Source: Campanula takesimana (taxonomy: Eukaryota; Streptophyta; Magnoliopsida; Asterales; Campanulaceae). Taken from it: DNA of 64,000 bases. A program made the translations under genes and the position numbers. Shown here piece by piece: positions 30,954-41,635 of this stretch (the first letter of the stretch is position 1; each line of letters starts with the position of its first letter). The notes below the pieces were generated by a model. The model was not told where the DNA came from. It saw only the letters and a list, made by a program, of their open reading frames with translations, and did not search any database. The stretch is from NCBI GenBank assembly GCA_026119855.1, contig JAOWBW010000484.1:248001-312000 (forward strand), read 5' to 3'.

Positions 30954-31593
30954 GTCGGATCAGCCCTTCGTCTAGCGGTTCGGATAAATCCAGCAATGAG
31001 AACTTCCCCGTTCGGATCTGCGCACAATGAACAAACGTAAACTACGCCGGGGCTTCACCGGCGAAGGCCCTCCGGCGTGAGAGTAAGAATACGGGCAGTA
31101 TGAATATAGAAAATCAATTGACTAGTAGAGAGTCAAAGAGTTCATTACCCGTCTCTTGTTGTGAGGACCTGTTTATATAGGCGTGGGTGAATGAGTCCTG
31201 ACTTGTTAGGAAAGCCAGGGAGCCCGTATTGTTATGGGACTCGTATTCCTTAGGGACGAACTCCAGATAAGGATGAGTGGTATCCCAGTTATCTTGTAGA
31301 AGAGATATCCTTATTTAGATAAGGATCTTCATAGTTAGAGTTGTAATCAAACTCTGTATGCAATCTTCCTGCGATAATGGGAGGTTTATGATACATCTCG
31401 GCCCGTCATCTAACTCGGCTCATCATAGAGGTCGACTAGGGATTAGGCCTAGGTAGGGACTGCCTGCTCGGCTTGGTTGATGTCGGCCCATAAGCAGAGC
31501 CTCTGGTGAATGGGCCTCCCGGTATAGGCCTTTTAGGTGTATGGGCCCAGAGCGTATGTGTCCCATTTGGTCCATGTCGGTTTATGTCATTCA
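30954..31593 (-). repeat. D 3' LTR
   Basis: A 640-bp LTR. TATATAAA on the minus strand at 31172-31179 is the likely TATA. A GC-rich foldback (CGCCGGGGCTTCACCGGCG) lies at about 31042-31060. It does not contain the CpG box type of A, B, E and F. Confidence 0.93.
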
Positions 31594-31609
31594 GTGGCCC
31601 CCGAGTTTC
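31594..31609 (-). other. Polypurine tract of D
   Basis: GAAACTCGGGGGCCAC on the minus strand abuts the LTR start TGAATGACATAAAC. Confidence 0.75.
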
Positions 31610-31799
31610 TATCTCGGCATGCCGAGTAGGAACTGTAGTCCGTACCTCACCTGCACTTCATTTATATTGATTTGACCTATAGCCGCCAAAATCCCTTGCT
31701 GATTGGATTTGCTGATGTCACTATGGATTTGATTCAGGTGGAATCATTATTCCTCTTGGAGAATGGACACCTCCTTAATTGCTCCCCAAATATGAGTGG

Positions 31800-31807
31800 T
31801 ATAAATA
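31800..31807 (+). promoter_or_regulatory. Antisense TATA box upstream of acidic ORF in D
   Basis: TATAAATA on the plus strand lies about 115 bp before the ATG at 31920, with a CT-rich leader (CTTCTCTCTCTC) between. It is outside the LTR and points opposite to gag-pol. Confidence 0.5.
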
Positions 31808-31919
31808 CACTGTCCCTTAGTATTCTGGGGATACATAAGAACAAACGTCCCTTTGTTTCTTTTGCCTTCCACAAAAAATTTTCCTTCTCTCTCTCAAGAT
31901 TCTCCAGGAAGTGCTAAAA

Positions 31920-32291
31920 ATGGTTTCAAAGAAAAAGTACAATGATGCTTTCCCAGAAGAAGTAAGTTCTGATTCAAAGAGCCATGACTCAAATTCTAAC
32001 CCCAGCAGCAGCAATGATCCCATGTTTCCATCCAAGTACTGTTCGTCTTTTCCGGCGGAGGAGTCACCCTCCGACAGTAATGGTGAATTTGGAGAGCCTG
32101 ACCCAACCGATGAATTTTCCGACGATGATTCCGATGCAGAATAGTCAGAGGATGAGGATGAGGATGAGGATGAGGATGAAGATGATGAAGATGATCCAGA
32201 ACCCATTATTATTGATGAATATGGGTATGATGGAGATGTTGAGTGGGAGGAGGATGATGAAGATCAAGATCAAGATTGTAATCTTTCTTGA
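31920..32291 (+). pseudogene. Acidic small ORF of D (antisense)
   Basis: Starts at ATG 31920 (MVSKKKYNDAFPEE) and is rich in Ser, Asp and Glu. A TAG at 32142-32144 interrupts it, and the same frame continues as a Glu-Asp repeat encoded by GAGGAT units and ends with QDQDCNLS and TGA at 32289-32291. A basic start followed by an acidic tail of over 40 residues is seen in some chromatin-associated proteins, but no family is recognised. A TATA box and pyrimidine leader precede it. It could equally be a chance frame over a microsatellite. I rate it as a possible decayed second antisense gene of D. Confidence 0.4.
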
Positions 32292-33239
32292 ATCTTTTGT
32301 TTGCATAGTCTAGTTTCTTTTTTGATTTTGTACAGTTCAGGCCCCCGGCCTTATTGTGGGGGTCCCCTTTTGTTATATATATAATGGGATTTTACCTTTT
32401 CCATAGCCGTCATCACTGATCTGTTTAACTCATAGCTTGTCCCTTTTGACTTGACCTGTTATTCAGCCTTGCATCCGATCACTGCCTAATCTCGACATAT
32501 CCCAAAACCTTTCTCATCTCGGTCTCGTCTTATTCTCCGATACCATTGGGGATGTCGACCCATTGTCGTGATGTCTGTTACGTCCATGCGCTGAACCCTT
32601 CCATGTCGACCTAACTATTCAGCATGCTATGCTTTGTGAAGCCGACTTACATTTCTGCTGTAGGTCTCGGCCTGCCACGTGTCAATCTAGTATTGGCAGT
32701 CTCTTCATGTTTTCAAACGGCGGTTGGGTCACTTCAATCGTTTGTCCTTCCCCTTATTTTTAAATGGTGCACGTATCTTGATGATGGGACATTCACCTCC
32801 AAAACATGGCCCATTAAATGCGAGTCATGATGGGTTCGTGGGTGTACGTGCAGCCCATGGATCGCGGGCTATAATCTGGTTAACCCGAATCATAATTATT
32901 TGACTCGCCCTATATACACGCCCAAAAAACCCTCAAAATATCCCATTTTCAAATTTCTTGCCTGAGTAAAGTGTAACTGCCACCGGCGAGTCTTTGGATA
33001 ACTCTGTTCTTGACGCAACTCCCATCAATCTGCTCCGATCATTCTCGTTCGCACCACCGTCTGACCTTTTTCTCCGATTACATTTCCGATCAAGGTACTG
33101 ATTCGAACCCTTTTAGCAATTTCTAAAATTTTTGCCATTGTTGAGGTTCTAGGGCTTTGAAGTTCCCATTTTTTATAGTTGATTTTTTGTATCTGCGTAA
33201 GTAGGTTTTAGAAAAAACCTAGCTATTCATCCTCCTGAT
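32292..33239 (+). promoter_or_regulatory. Candidate promoter and leader of D antisense gene
   Basis: This gap holds a G-box with ABRE-like flank (GCCACGTGTC at about 32675), a TATATACA at about 32912, a CT-rich leader and a possible leader intron (donor AAGGTACTG at about 33095, acceptor GTAAGTAG at about 33204). The first part, at about 32370, has TATATATATAATGGG, likely 3' end signal for the acidic ORF. No LTR or coding domain was found. Confidence 0.35.
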
Positions 33240-36047
33240 ATGCTTGGTACCCCATACTTTGATCCCGACGCCATGTACGGCTTCTACGAGCGAAATAATA
33301 GGATTTATATGTTGTCGGAGGGAATTTGGAAAATGTTGTCTTTAATGGCAATTGGCGACCTGTTGTTTTTTAATAGGACCCCTAGAGACGATTTGAGGTA
33401 TCCAACAGGTTTGTTTGCTCCCAGGGCCCTTCCAGGTAGTGCTGATGGCATCGTACTCCTTAATACCTTTGATGCCATTGTTTAAAACATTTTCCTTCAT
33501 TATGTTAGGGATAAGTCGGCTTTCCGATCTCATTTTGAAGGTCCTTCCTCGGCCCCAGAAGTTGAATCGGGGGGGGGGGGGAAGGTCACCTCGTCCTTGT
33601 CACGGGATGATTCTAACCCCTTGGTTGCTGCAGGTATGGCCGAGGAAGGTGCTTCTGGGAGGATAGTTGATCGGTTTGATGATGAAGCTGTGACTTCTAG
33701 GGGACGTCGAGATGGGGCTGGTCCTTCAGGATCAAATCGGCCCAGTCATCCCATAGGTGGGGACGCTATGATTAAGGACCTTTATGAGAACTTTGGGGTG
33801 AATAGACGAGAGTTCAAATTATTTTACAGCAAAGCCCGACCCTTCTCTTCTGATGCCGAGGTTAAGCAAATTTATTACGACGATGCCCTCCTCCCTTTTT
33901 TCTACAAACAGTTTTAGCTCGGACTCCGGCTCCCCCTTGACCCCTTCATTAATGAATTTCTTTAGGGATGGAACATTGTGCCAGCCCATCTGGGTGCAAA
34001 CGCGATTAGGTATCTTACCGGCTTCATAAATCTTTGTCGAGGTCTCGGATTCGAGCCGTGTATGTCTGCTTTTTTCCATTTCTTCCAATCGTCCTATAAT
34101 TCCTCCACCAGAACTATAACCATCAAGTCTGATCCCAACAAACCCAAGCTCATGGTTCCTATCTCGAGTGTCGTGAATAAGGTAACGGGCTGGAATAGGC
34201 ATGTGATCAAAGTGGAGAGCCGTCAAGGTTGGGAATTCCTAGGCCCGGACCGAGATCCTGTCAAGCCTAAGGTGGTTCATCGTCTAGATTAGAGCGCTGC
34301 CTTGATAAAGAAGTTGGAGGAGTTTTCTGCTACTACTATACTGGATTGGTCCAGGACCGAGATCGATTTCAGATTCCATGTACAGGCCGGTTTGATGAAG
34401 GGGCCGATTGGTGGTGTTAGGCCGAGAGTTGTGGTGGAAAGGGGTTATCGTCTCCCGGATTGGGTTATTCACCCAGATCTTGTCTTTTATTCTGACTGCC
34501 TTGTGTGCAAGACCGAGGCCGACAAGTGTCTCAAGGCCAAAGATATTATAGGATGTAATTTCCTTTCCATGCTCGTATTTTTCTGTTTTCCCTTATCTTT
34601 TCTAGCCGTCTTTTTAACAATTCTTCTCGTGCAGATCTTTCCATGGAGGATGTCCAGATCATTGACAAGGAGGAGCTCGACCCCACCATGGCGGCGAGAA
34701 GGAGAAAACAATTATCACGTACTCGGGGTATTGAAAAGCGTCATGCCGACATGATGGCCAGGTAGGAGGCGCTGCAGGCCCAAGGAGTTGCTAACATTCC
34801 CTCGGGTCCCCCTGTCGTCCAAGTTAGAGCCGGCGGAGAAGAGGTAGAGGTCGAGGTTCTTGAAAAGGAAGCCGTGATGGAGAATGTTGATCTATTACAG
34901 GGCCATAGTCAAAGTCGGCATGTTGAGGAGGAAATCGACCAGGCGGATTGTCGAGATAAGAGGCCGAGAGAGAAGGTGAGGATGATTTAGAGCCCCCGTC
35001 TAAAAAAACGCCTTCAACTCATGGCTCAGCTTCGGCTTCGGGTCCTACTGAGGCCGAGATCAATGATCTGGCTCATGCTCTCGGAAATGTAGTGATAATA
35101 CCACACATTGATGACTCCGTTCGCTCCAGTCCTGCCCTCAAACTTGGTGCGGGGATTATCAAGAGAGCCATGAACCAGCGAACCATTCAAAGGTTAATAG
35201 ATGCTAGGCCGACCTCAACTCAACTTTGGAACCGCAAGGGCCTACTTATCAGTGAGGTACTTTGTATTTCATCATTTGTTGTGACCATGATTGTCGTGAT
35301 TTTGACGTCTTGATCTTTCTTTTACAGCTTGCCTCCATAGCCCAGCATGAATATGCGTTAATGCAGCTTGCCATAAGTAATGCTAGGAAGTGTGAAGACG
35401 AGGTCGAGCCCCTTCGTGCCTCTAATGCCGAGCTGAAGGCCAGGGTGGAAGCCCTTGCTTGAGAAGGAGAAGTCCTCATTTGAAGCTGAGTTAAAGAAGG
35501 CAGAAGACAAGTCGACAGAGGCTAACGAGACGGTTCGTCGTGCCGAGGCGGTGATGAGAACAACTGGGAGGAGACTGCTGTGGAAAGGGCTGATTTTGAG
35601 AAAGAGCGTCAACGAGCGGAGGGTCTCGTGCTAGAGAAAAATGCTGCTGAGGAGAGGCTTACCCTACTGGAGGAGAGCATACCGAGCCGAGAGGTGCGTG
35701 CGGTCGAGGCTTTCAAGAAGGGTCCATCAATGAAGGCGGCGATTCAAGATGAAGTCAGCTCTACTTACAATGATGCTTGTTCAAATCTGTCTCGTCTTCT
35801 CTGGATCGACCCCGAAGGTGATATAACTCTTGACAAGCTTGCTCGTCTCTATAACCAGGATGCTTACGGTGTTGAAGCTCAGGCTGCCCATTCCTTGATT
35901 CTGTATTCTGATAAAGGCTTGAGGGTGATTCATAGCCGAGATCGAAAAGAGGGTAATCCCCCATGGGTACCTCCGCCAGTTGAGGAAGGGAATCTCGATG
36001 AGCTGATTGCTAGTGTCGAAGAGGAGGCCGGTGCCGACATTGATTAG
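33240..36047 (+). pseudogene. Antisense spliced gene of element D
   Basis: Opposite to gag-pol. One frame runs from ATG 33240 to a donor at 34555 with in-frame stops at about 33484, 33915, 33963 and 34290. Two introns are clear: 34555-34634 and 35257-35327 (80 and 71 nt, GT...AG). The stretch LGLRLPLDPFINEFL followed by a hydrophobic-aromatic segment (LTGFINLCRGLGFEP) aligns with the equivalent part of the C and G genes and resembles PF04195 (from memory). The last third is a long coiled-coil-like region (ELKARVEAL, EKERQRAEGLVLEKNAAEE). A 12-G run at about 33570 does not shift the frame. Function unknown; decayed here. Confidence 0.65.
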
Positions 36048-36382
36048 TCTGACCTGAACTTTGTTTTTGTTAATATCTGTGAGCCGGTTTGGCTCGAAAC
36101 AATGTTTTTTTAAGTATTTATATGACTTGGCCCAGCATCGTCTGTGGGAGTTTTAAAGTCTATTTTTGTTTGTTCAAGTATTCGCATGCCTGGGCCCAGC
36201 GTAGCCTGGGGGGCGCAAACACTTCTCTGGATTTGTCTACCTCAATTTGAGGTGTAAATTAGCCCTTGTTTTCCTAACTGTTATGTAGCCAAGTGTCATC
36301 TCGTCACTTGTTCATGTTACTTTATCTCGGTTTGAGATGTCCAACACTGTCTAAAATTGTGAGATATGTTGTAGCTGGTTAA

Positions 36383-36725
36383 GGCTGTTCACGGGCCGTG
36401 GCTGTTTTACCTAAGTAGGCCGCGATGAGCGTTAAATGCCCGATTTTGTAAGGACTAACTCATGGCTAGTCTCAAATTGCCGTGGGGACTCGATGTAATA
36501 ATCTTAACCCAAATTTGAAAGCACTGGCCGGCATAATTAGGTTTTAAATATAGCCGATTTAGGCAATGTTTGCAGGCTGTGGTCGTTCACCGTGGTGGCC
36601 GTGATGAGCGTTAGGAGCTCGGTTTTGTAAGGACTAACTCATGGCTAGTATCAAATCATCGTGGGGATTAGATGTAATAATCTTAACCCAAATTTGAGAG
36701 CACTAGCTGATAGAGTTAGGTTCTA
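36383..36725. repeat. Tandem duplication, period ~179 bp, in D 3' region
   Basis: Two diverged copies share GATGAGCGTTA, TTTTGTAAGGACTAACTCAT and GATGTAATAATCTTAACCCA, spaced 179 bp apart (for example 36424 and 36603). It lies between the 3' ends of pol and the antisense gene. In B the minisatellite also lies in the 3' part, so this zone appears prone to tandem amplification. Confidence 0.8.
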
Positions 36726-37083
36726 ATGGTCTTGAGTCGTGACGTTGGTCTTAACTCAGAATAATGATCTCGGCATTGCCAAGTAATGCTTGGAGTGCTT
36801 AAGAATCAAAGTTGTAAAAAGGAAAAACTTTATTGATAATAATAAAGGAATATCTAATTTGATAAATGCTATGAACTAAAGACCAAAAATCTAATCTAGA
36901 AAGCAAAAAAGATAGATAGGGTGCCGAGGAGTTACTGATAGTATTTCCTCAAGTGCTCCGAATGCCATGGATGTTTAAGCTCTTTTCCTTTCGGAGTTTT
37001 GAGTAGATAGGTCCCTTCTCTGATAATGTGAGTGACGATGCAGGGGCCTTTCTAATTCGGAGAGAGCTTATTCTGTTGAGCCT
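36726..37083 (-). other. End of D integrase region and spacer
   Basis: 36900-37083 corresponds to the integrase C-terminal part in a broken frame (CTAATTCGGAGAGAG and surrounding sequence), while 36726-36900 is AT-rich spacer. No further gene is seen. Confidence 0.4.
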
Positions 37084-37769
37084 TCAAATGTGCGACTCGA
37101 TCTTTCTGAGTACCCAGTCACCGACTTCAAAAACTCTTTTCTCTACCTTGCTGTCATGGTAGGCCTTGGTCTTTTGCTTATAATTGATCATTCTGAGTTG
37201 AGCCGTCAGCCTTTTTGCTTCAACTAGGTCTAGGAGTCGGTTGTATTCATTGACCACCTCGTCATAATTGGACACCCTGAAGGTAGGTAAGGCCATCTCG
37301 GCTGGAGCCATAGCTTCTGATCCGTAAGTTAGCGCAAAGGGAGTCTCCCCAGTCGGCCCCCGAGTGGTTGTACGAACTGACCATAAAGGGAGGGGGAGGT
37401 CGTCCAGCCACTTTTCTTGACTTCCTTCTAAACTCTTGGTCAGGGCTTTCAATATTAATTTGTTTGCTGCCTCGGCTTGCCCATTTCCTTGAGGATGACT
37501 GACCGATGACTTTTTGTGCTTGACTCCTAGTCTGTTTAATTCTTCGGTGAAAGCGTCAGAGAACTGTAGTCCGTTGTTGGTCACGATAGAATTGGGACGC
37601 CGAACCGACACCATATGTAGTCATGGATGAAGTGGATGGCGTTTTCCTCTCTGATTTTCGCCAAGGGCTTAGCCTCCACCCACTTTGTGAAGTAGTCGAC
37701 TACTACAATTACGAACTTGTTGCTTCCTTTTGCCAAGGGAAATGGCCCAATGATGTCGACTCCCCACAT
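37084..37769 (-). pseudogene. pol: D integrase core, second catalytic Asp changed
   Basis: On the minus strand WGVDIIGPFP (first Asp), DYFTKWVEAKPL and IHDYIWCRFGVP are followed by a frame change near 37590-37610. VTNNGLQFSDAF then has Asn where the second catalytic Asp belongs, and HPQGNGQAEAANK supplies the Glu. The C-terminal part has TYGSEAMAP, RVFEVGDWVLRKI. Asp to Asn fits GAC to AAC, a G-to-A transition of the kind left by cytosine deamination. The enzyme would insert cDNA into the host genome; this copy is inactive. Confidence 0.85.
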
Positions 37770-37778
37770 GTCAAATGG

Positions 37779-38580
37779 TCATGTTGGTATGATGAGGCTC
37801 TGTTCCACCGGTGCCACTTTGGGCAGGTCTGAGAAACGCTGGCATTTGTCACACTTCTTTACATAGGCTTGGGCTTCTTCTCTTAAGTTCGGCCAGTAGT
37901 AACCGAGTGTGATTACTTTATCAGTAAGGGTTCTGGCCCCCGGGTGTCGTCCACAGACTCCCTCATATACCTCGGCCAGAAGTTTCTCGGTATCCTTAGG
38001 GGAAACACATCTTAGGAGGGGCCTGGAGAATGATCTTCTATATAGAATGTCGTTCCAGACTATGTACCTGGCCGTCTTCTTCTTTATTATCTTGGCCGCT
38101 AACTCGTCTTCAGGTAGCCTGCCCTTCTCGATGTAGTCCTTGTAATCTTCAATCCAGGTTCTATCTTCGTCATCTAGAATTAAGATTTCTAATCTCTCGT
38201 AGGAAGGCTGATCGGTATAGATGACCAGAGGATTGGTCTCTTCTGACGTGGCCATCTTTGACAACAAGTCGGCCTCCTGGTTATGTTCCCGTCCTACTTG
38301 CCTTATTTCCCAAAACTCCAAGTTTTTTGTCAGATTCAAGACGAGATCCCTGTACTTGGTCAGCATGTGGTTCTCGGCATTAGACTCCCCTTTCACTTGG
38401 TTTACCACAAGTTGGGAATCACTGTATGCCACCAGTTTATTTGCACCAAAGAACTTAGCCCTTTCAATTCCCAAAATCAAGGCCTCGTATTCCGCCTAGT
38501 TGTTTGAGGCTGGGAATTTGAATCTGATGAAGTCACGGGCTATGTGTTTACCTCCCAGGCTTGTTAGATACACGCCGGCT
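37779..38580 (-). pseudogene. pol: D archaeal-type RNase H (3' part) and integrase zinc finger
   Basis: The minus-strand frame resumes right at E's left TSD (cggct) with GVYLTSLGG and then a TAG inside the conserved NN-x-AEYEA motif, where element C has Glu. Continuing: AYSDSQLVVNQVKGE and REHNQEADLLSKMA complete the archaeal-type RNase H. The integrase zinc finger follows (YRRSFSRPLLRCV, HPGARTLTDKV, YYWPNL, CDKCQRF). The other half of the RNase H is 16 kb away at 54884-54940, on the far side of element E. Confidence 0.85.
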
Positions 38581-39418
38581 TGTTGGTAGTGGTGCCCTAG
38601 GCACGTTTAATAAACGTTGCAATTGTTATCATTTATTTCATATCAATAAAGAGATATTTTGATTATTATTGTTGTTCATATTTACTTATAATAATCTCCG
38701 TCCCTAGTACTTGTTAAACGCTAGTATAAAGGCTAAATGATCATGGGATGATCATGTTAGATTTATGGGTACTTGTTTAGAACAAGGTACTGGACATGAC
38801 CCGCTGTATGAGATTTATGTCATGGTCTATGTCGTACATATATCTCATATTAGTTATGTCATTTGAATCCTTAGATATGAAGTTATTACAGTCTTCCACT
38901 TGATGAACATTATGTTTGACATATTCAAACGCTACCTTTAACCGGGTAGTTATAAAGGGTATGATTGGCATAATCGGATTCACGTAGGGAAGAGTAATAA
39001 GCTAAATGGATTTGTCCCTCTTCGGAGAGATGTCAAGCTTAGGCCTCTAGTAGGAATGATGTTGATGAAAATGTTCGGCCGGACTCAAATGAATTGATTA
39101 GATCAATGTCATTTGGATTATCAACATATTCGGAATCGAGAAAGTATTGAACAAAACCAAGTTGACTTGTTGACCATGACTTGTGTTCAATGACATCGTG
39201 GACAAAGGGATTGTGACATGTTCTAAAGGAATGCAAACTTGTATCTAGTTACACTATTTGGGTAGGTATGACGGTTTGCTAGAGCCTAATCATATCTTAT
39301 GGTTTCATGTTTAAATCCATTGCCAACTTAGTATAATCCTAGAGGGTCACACACAATAGAACGAATCTTAAATAAGGACTATATTGGAATTTGGAAATTG
39401 GGGAAATCTGGGGAAAGT

Positions 39419-39525
39419 GTGCGACCGCACAAAAGGGCTTGGGCGGCCGCACAGTTTAGCTCAGAAAGTACCAGAAACCTTCCAGATAGATGTGCGACCG
39501 CACAAGGGTTTTGGGCGGCCGCACA
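39419..39525 (+). promoter_or_regulatory. Two pairs of CpG-rich boxes in E LTR U3
   Basis: Each pair is GTGCGACCGCACA followed by GGGCGGCCGCACA. The first member is a near-palindrome and the second contains GGCGGCCGC. They stand 90-200 bp upstream of the TATA box, so they sit where promoter elements belong. In the 3' LTR the second pair carries single transitions at 54301-54335. Confidence 0.55.
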
Positions 39526-39615
39526 CCATGTCGGGACAGGTTTCCTAATTTGATTTGGAAAAGAATTTTGGACGGGCTTAGACACAAGTTTCCTATTTGG
39601 AATAGGTCTAACTTG

Positions 39616-39623
39616 TATATAAA
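39616..39623 (+). promoter_or_regulatory. TATA box of E LTR
   Basis: TATATAAA followed by ACAGCCAAATTC; identical in the 3' LTR at about 54426-54433. Confidence 0.65.
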
Positions 39624-40069
39624 CAGCCAAATTCGGCCAGAATCATATCATACCTTTTGTGCAAGTCTCCAAAGAGTTTGAGAGAGTTTTATTTTGTTCT
39701 AAGACATCTTAGATTGAAGAACAAAATAATACACAAACAAAATTCCATGTAGTTCATATTGATTGTGAAAACGTGTTTCACAATTTGGTCTAGCAACCAA
39801 GATCAAGTGTTCTTGATATTCGTTCGTGGTGTGGATACCGCTAGAGGGTGAAGCTTATCATCTTCAAAGTTCGTGTTCTTGCTTTTGTGATCAAAGCTTC
39901 AAGTTCTCCACCAAGATCAAAGACCAAATTCAAAGTCATCAAGGGTTTGTTTTTCTAGTATTCATATTGTTGTATTTGATTTAATCATATGAATGGATCT
40001 ATGGGCTTTGGGTTTCATAAAATTTTAAATGCTAATTTCCGCTGCGCATGTGACTACGAAACCCAACAG

Positions 40070-40081
40070 TGGTATCAGAGC
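40070..40081 (+). other. Primer-binding site of E (tRNA-iMet)
   Basis: TGGTATCAGAGC starts one base after the 5' LTR. Confidence 0.92.
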
Positions 40082-41635
40082 CCCGTTCATGTTGATTAAT
40101 TCAATACCTAGATCATGTTGTGTGTATATAAAATTTTTATGTGCCTAGCATGATATGAATATTGGATTATATGATGTTTATGTGTTATGTGATTTTATGT
40201 GGTTTATTGTTTTACAAATTTAATCGCACGATTCAATCGCAATAAATATTATGATGGATTCTGAATTGTTTGATTATTAATTCTGATTGGATCATGGTTT
40301 TAATAATCGGGAAAAAACATTTTTGAGACAAATTTTCGAATTTTAAAATTGCCTTCTGATCCTCCTGTGCGACCGCACAGAATAACGCGGGCGGCCGCAC
40401 ATGTTTGGGCGACCGTACAGTTATTTTTGGGCGGCCGCACAAAGCAATCAAAATGCTGATTCCTTTTGCTTTTTGATCAGATTTGGAATTTTCAAAAGGT
40501 CCAACCAAACCAGTAACAGAACCAAGCCAGACCTGCTGATCTGGAATGGGTTTTGGGTAGTTGGTTTGGGTGTGGATCTTGGGGTTTGATTTTCCTATTT
40601 GTTTTGATCTTGTGATTCTAAGATTGGTTCAAGGTTTGGATGGCTAATCTACGTTCATCGAGATTGTGTTTCCCAAACTTGATCGCAATCAAAGTTTCAA
40701 AGATAAAACGAAGTTAGAATTATGAAGAGTTCATAATTGCTAAATGTGAGAAACAAAGTTCTTGATTCAAAGATTGGAGATCCATGTGGAATTGTGGATG
40801 TAATTGGCCTACGTTCATCGAGACCATCTATTGCTTAGTTTCGGCCACATTGACTACTTTCTTGGTTTCTTGAATTAGTGCGGAATTGTGGATGCCTTAT
40901 GGCTTAGATTCGGCCGCACTTCTTGTTGTCTTGATTTGGAAGATGATAACCAAAGTTCAAAAAGTCTCATCCTCATAATTATAGAGAAATTTATGACACA
41001 TAAATATTATGCTTAAATTAATGGAGATTAATTTAGTGGCTAAACTTTATGCGTAACATGTTTTTATTATGTGCTCATAAATGTGTTGTATGTTATATGT
41101 GATGAACCTTCAAAGAAAGTTTTAAGTCCTTTATTGCCATGCCATGATTAAAACACTTGTTAATACATGGGTGAATTCAATGTAGACCCGCCCTAGCGAG
41201 ATGCATTGACTTTATTTATGTATGAGCAAGATAGATAATGTGGGCACGCCCTAGCGAGGCACATTAACTATACGTTCAAAATGGTTGGACTTAATTGGGC
41301 GTCAAAACAGTTTTGAGCCTAGGCAAAGATGAGATTTAACATGCTTTTTGAAATAGGATTTCTTAAAGAATCTCATAAAAAGGAACTAAGAGTCATATGA
41401 GATATGATTGACAAGAGTTGTCTACCTAATTAATTTGATTTTGTGTAATCCGCCTTAGCGGACTTAAAATTAAACTAAAGCGGGATCTTAACCCATTTAA
41501 ATTATATTATACATTGGATGTATAAGAAGGTTATATAATTCAGTGGGAGTATTTTCGTTTGAAAAATACATTGTTTATTTCTTTAATGAAAATTGGTACT
41601 TATTAAATTTTGGAAATTTTGCATATTTGTAGACA
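40082..41635 (+). other. Long 5' leader of E with extra CpG boxes
   Basis: A 1.55-kb untranslated leader before gag. It contains four boxes like those in the LTR: 40366 (TGTGCGACCGCACA), 40389 (GGGCGGCCGCACA), 40407 (GGGCGACCGTACA) and 40429 (GGGCGGCCGCACA). Two diverged copies of a CTACGTTCATCGAGA phrase occur at about 40649 and 40811. No gene is visible. Confidence 0.6.

Larger units (their letters stand above)
38581..40068 (+). repeat. E 5' LTR
   Basis: Carries four CpG-rich boxes (39419, 39441, 39491, 39513) and TATATAAA at 39616-39623. The same set recurs in the 3' LTR. ORFs in this LTR repeat in the other copy and have no family match. Confidence 0.95.

Noticed and set aside
31817..32206. 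129-codon minus-strand frame with a poly-Ser stretch
   Set aside because: It is the reverse complement of the Glu/Asp and Asp/Ser codon repeats of the plus-strand ORF.
33570..33581. 12-G run in D antisense gene as a frameshift site
   Set aside because: The conserved frame is the same before and after the run, so no slippage is needed.
34302..34754. 150-codon frame running through 34555-34634
   Set aside because: The part after 34555 is a GT...AG intron with low-complexity hydrophobic translation; the exon frame before it is the D antisense gene.
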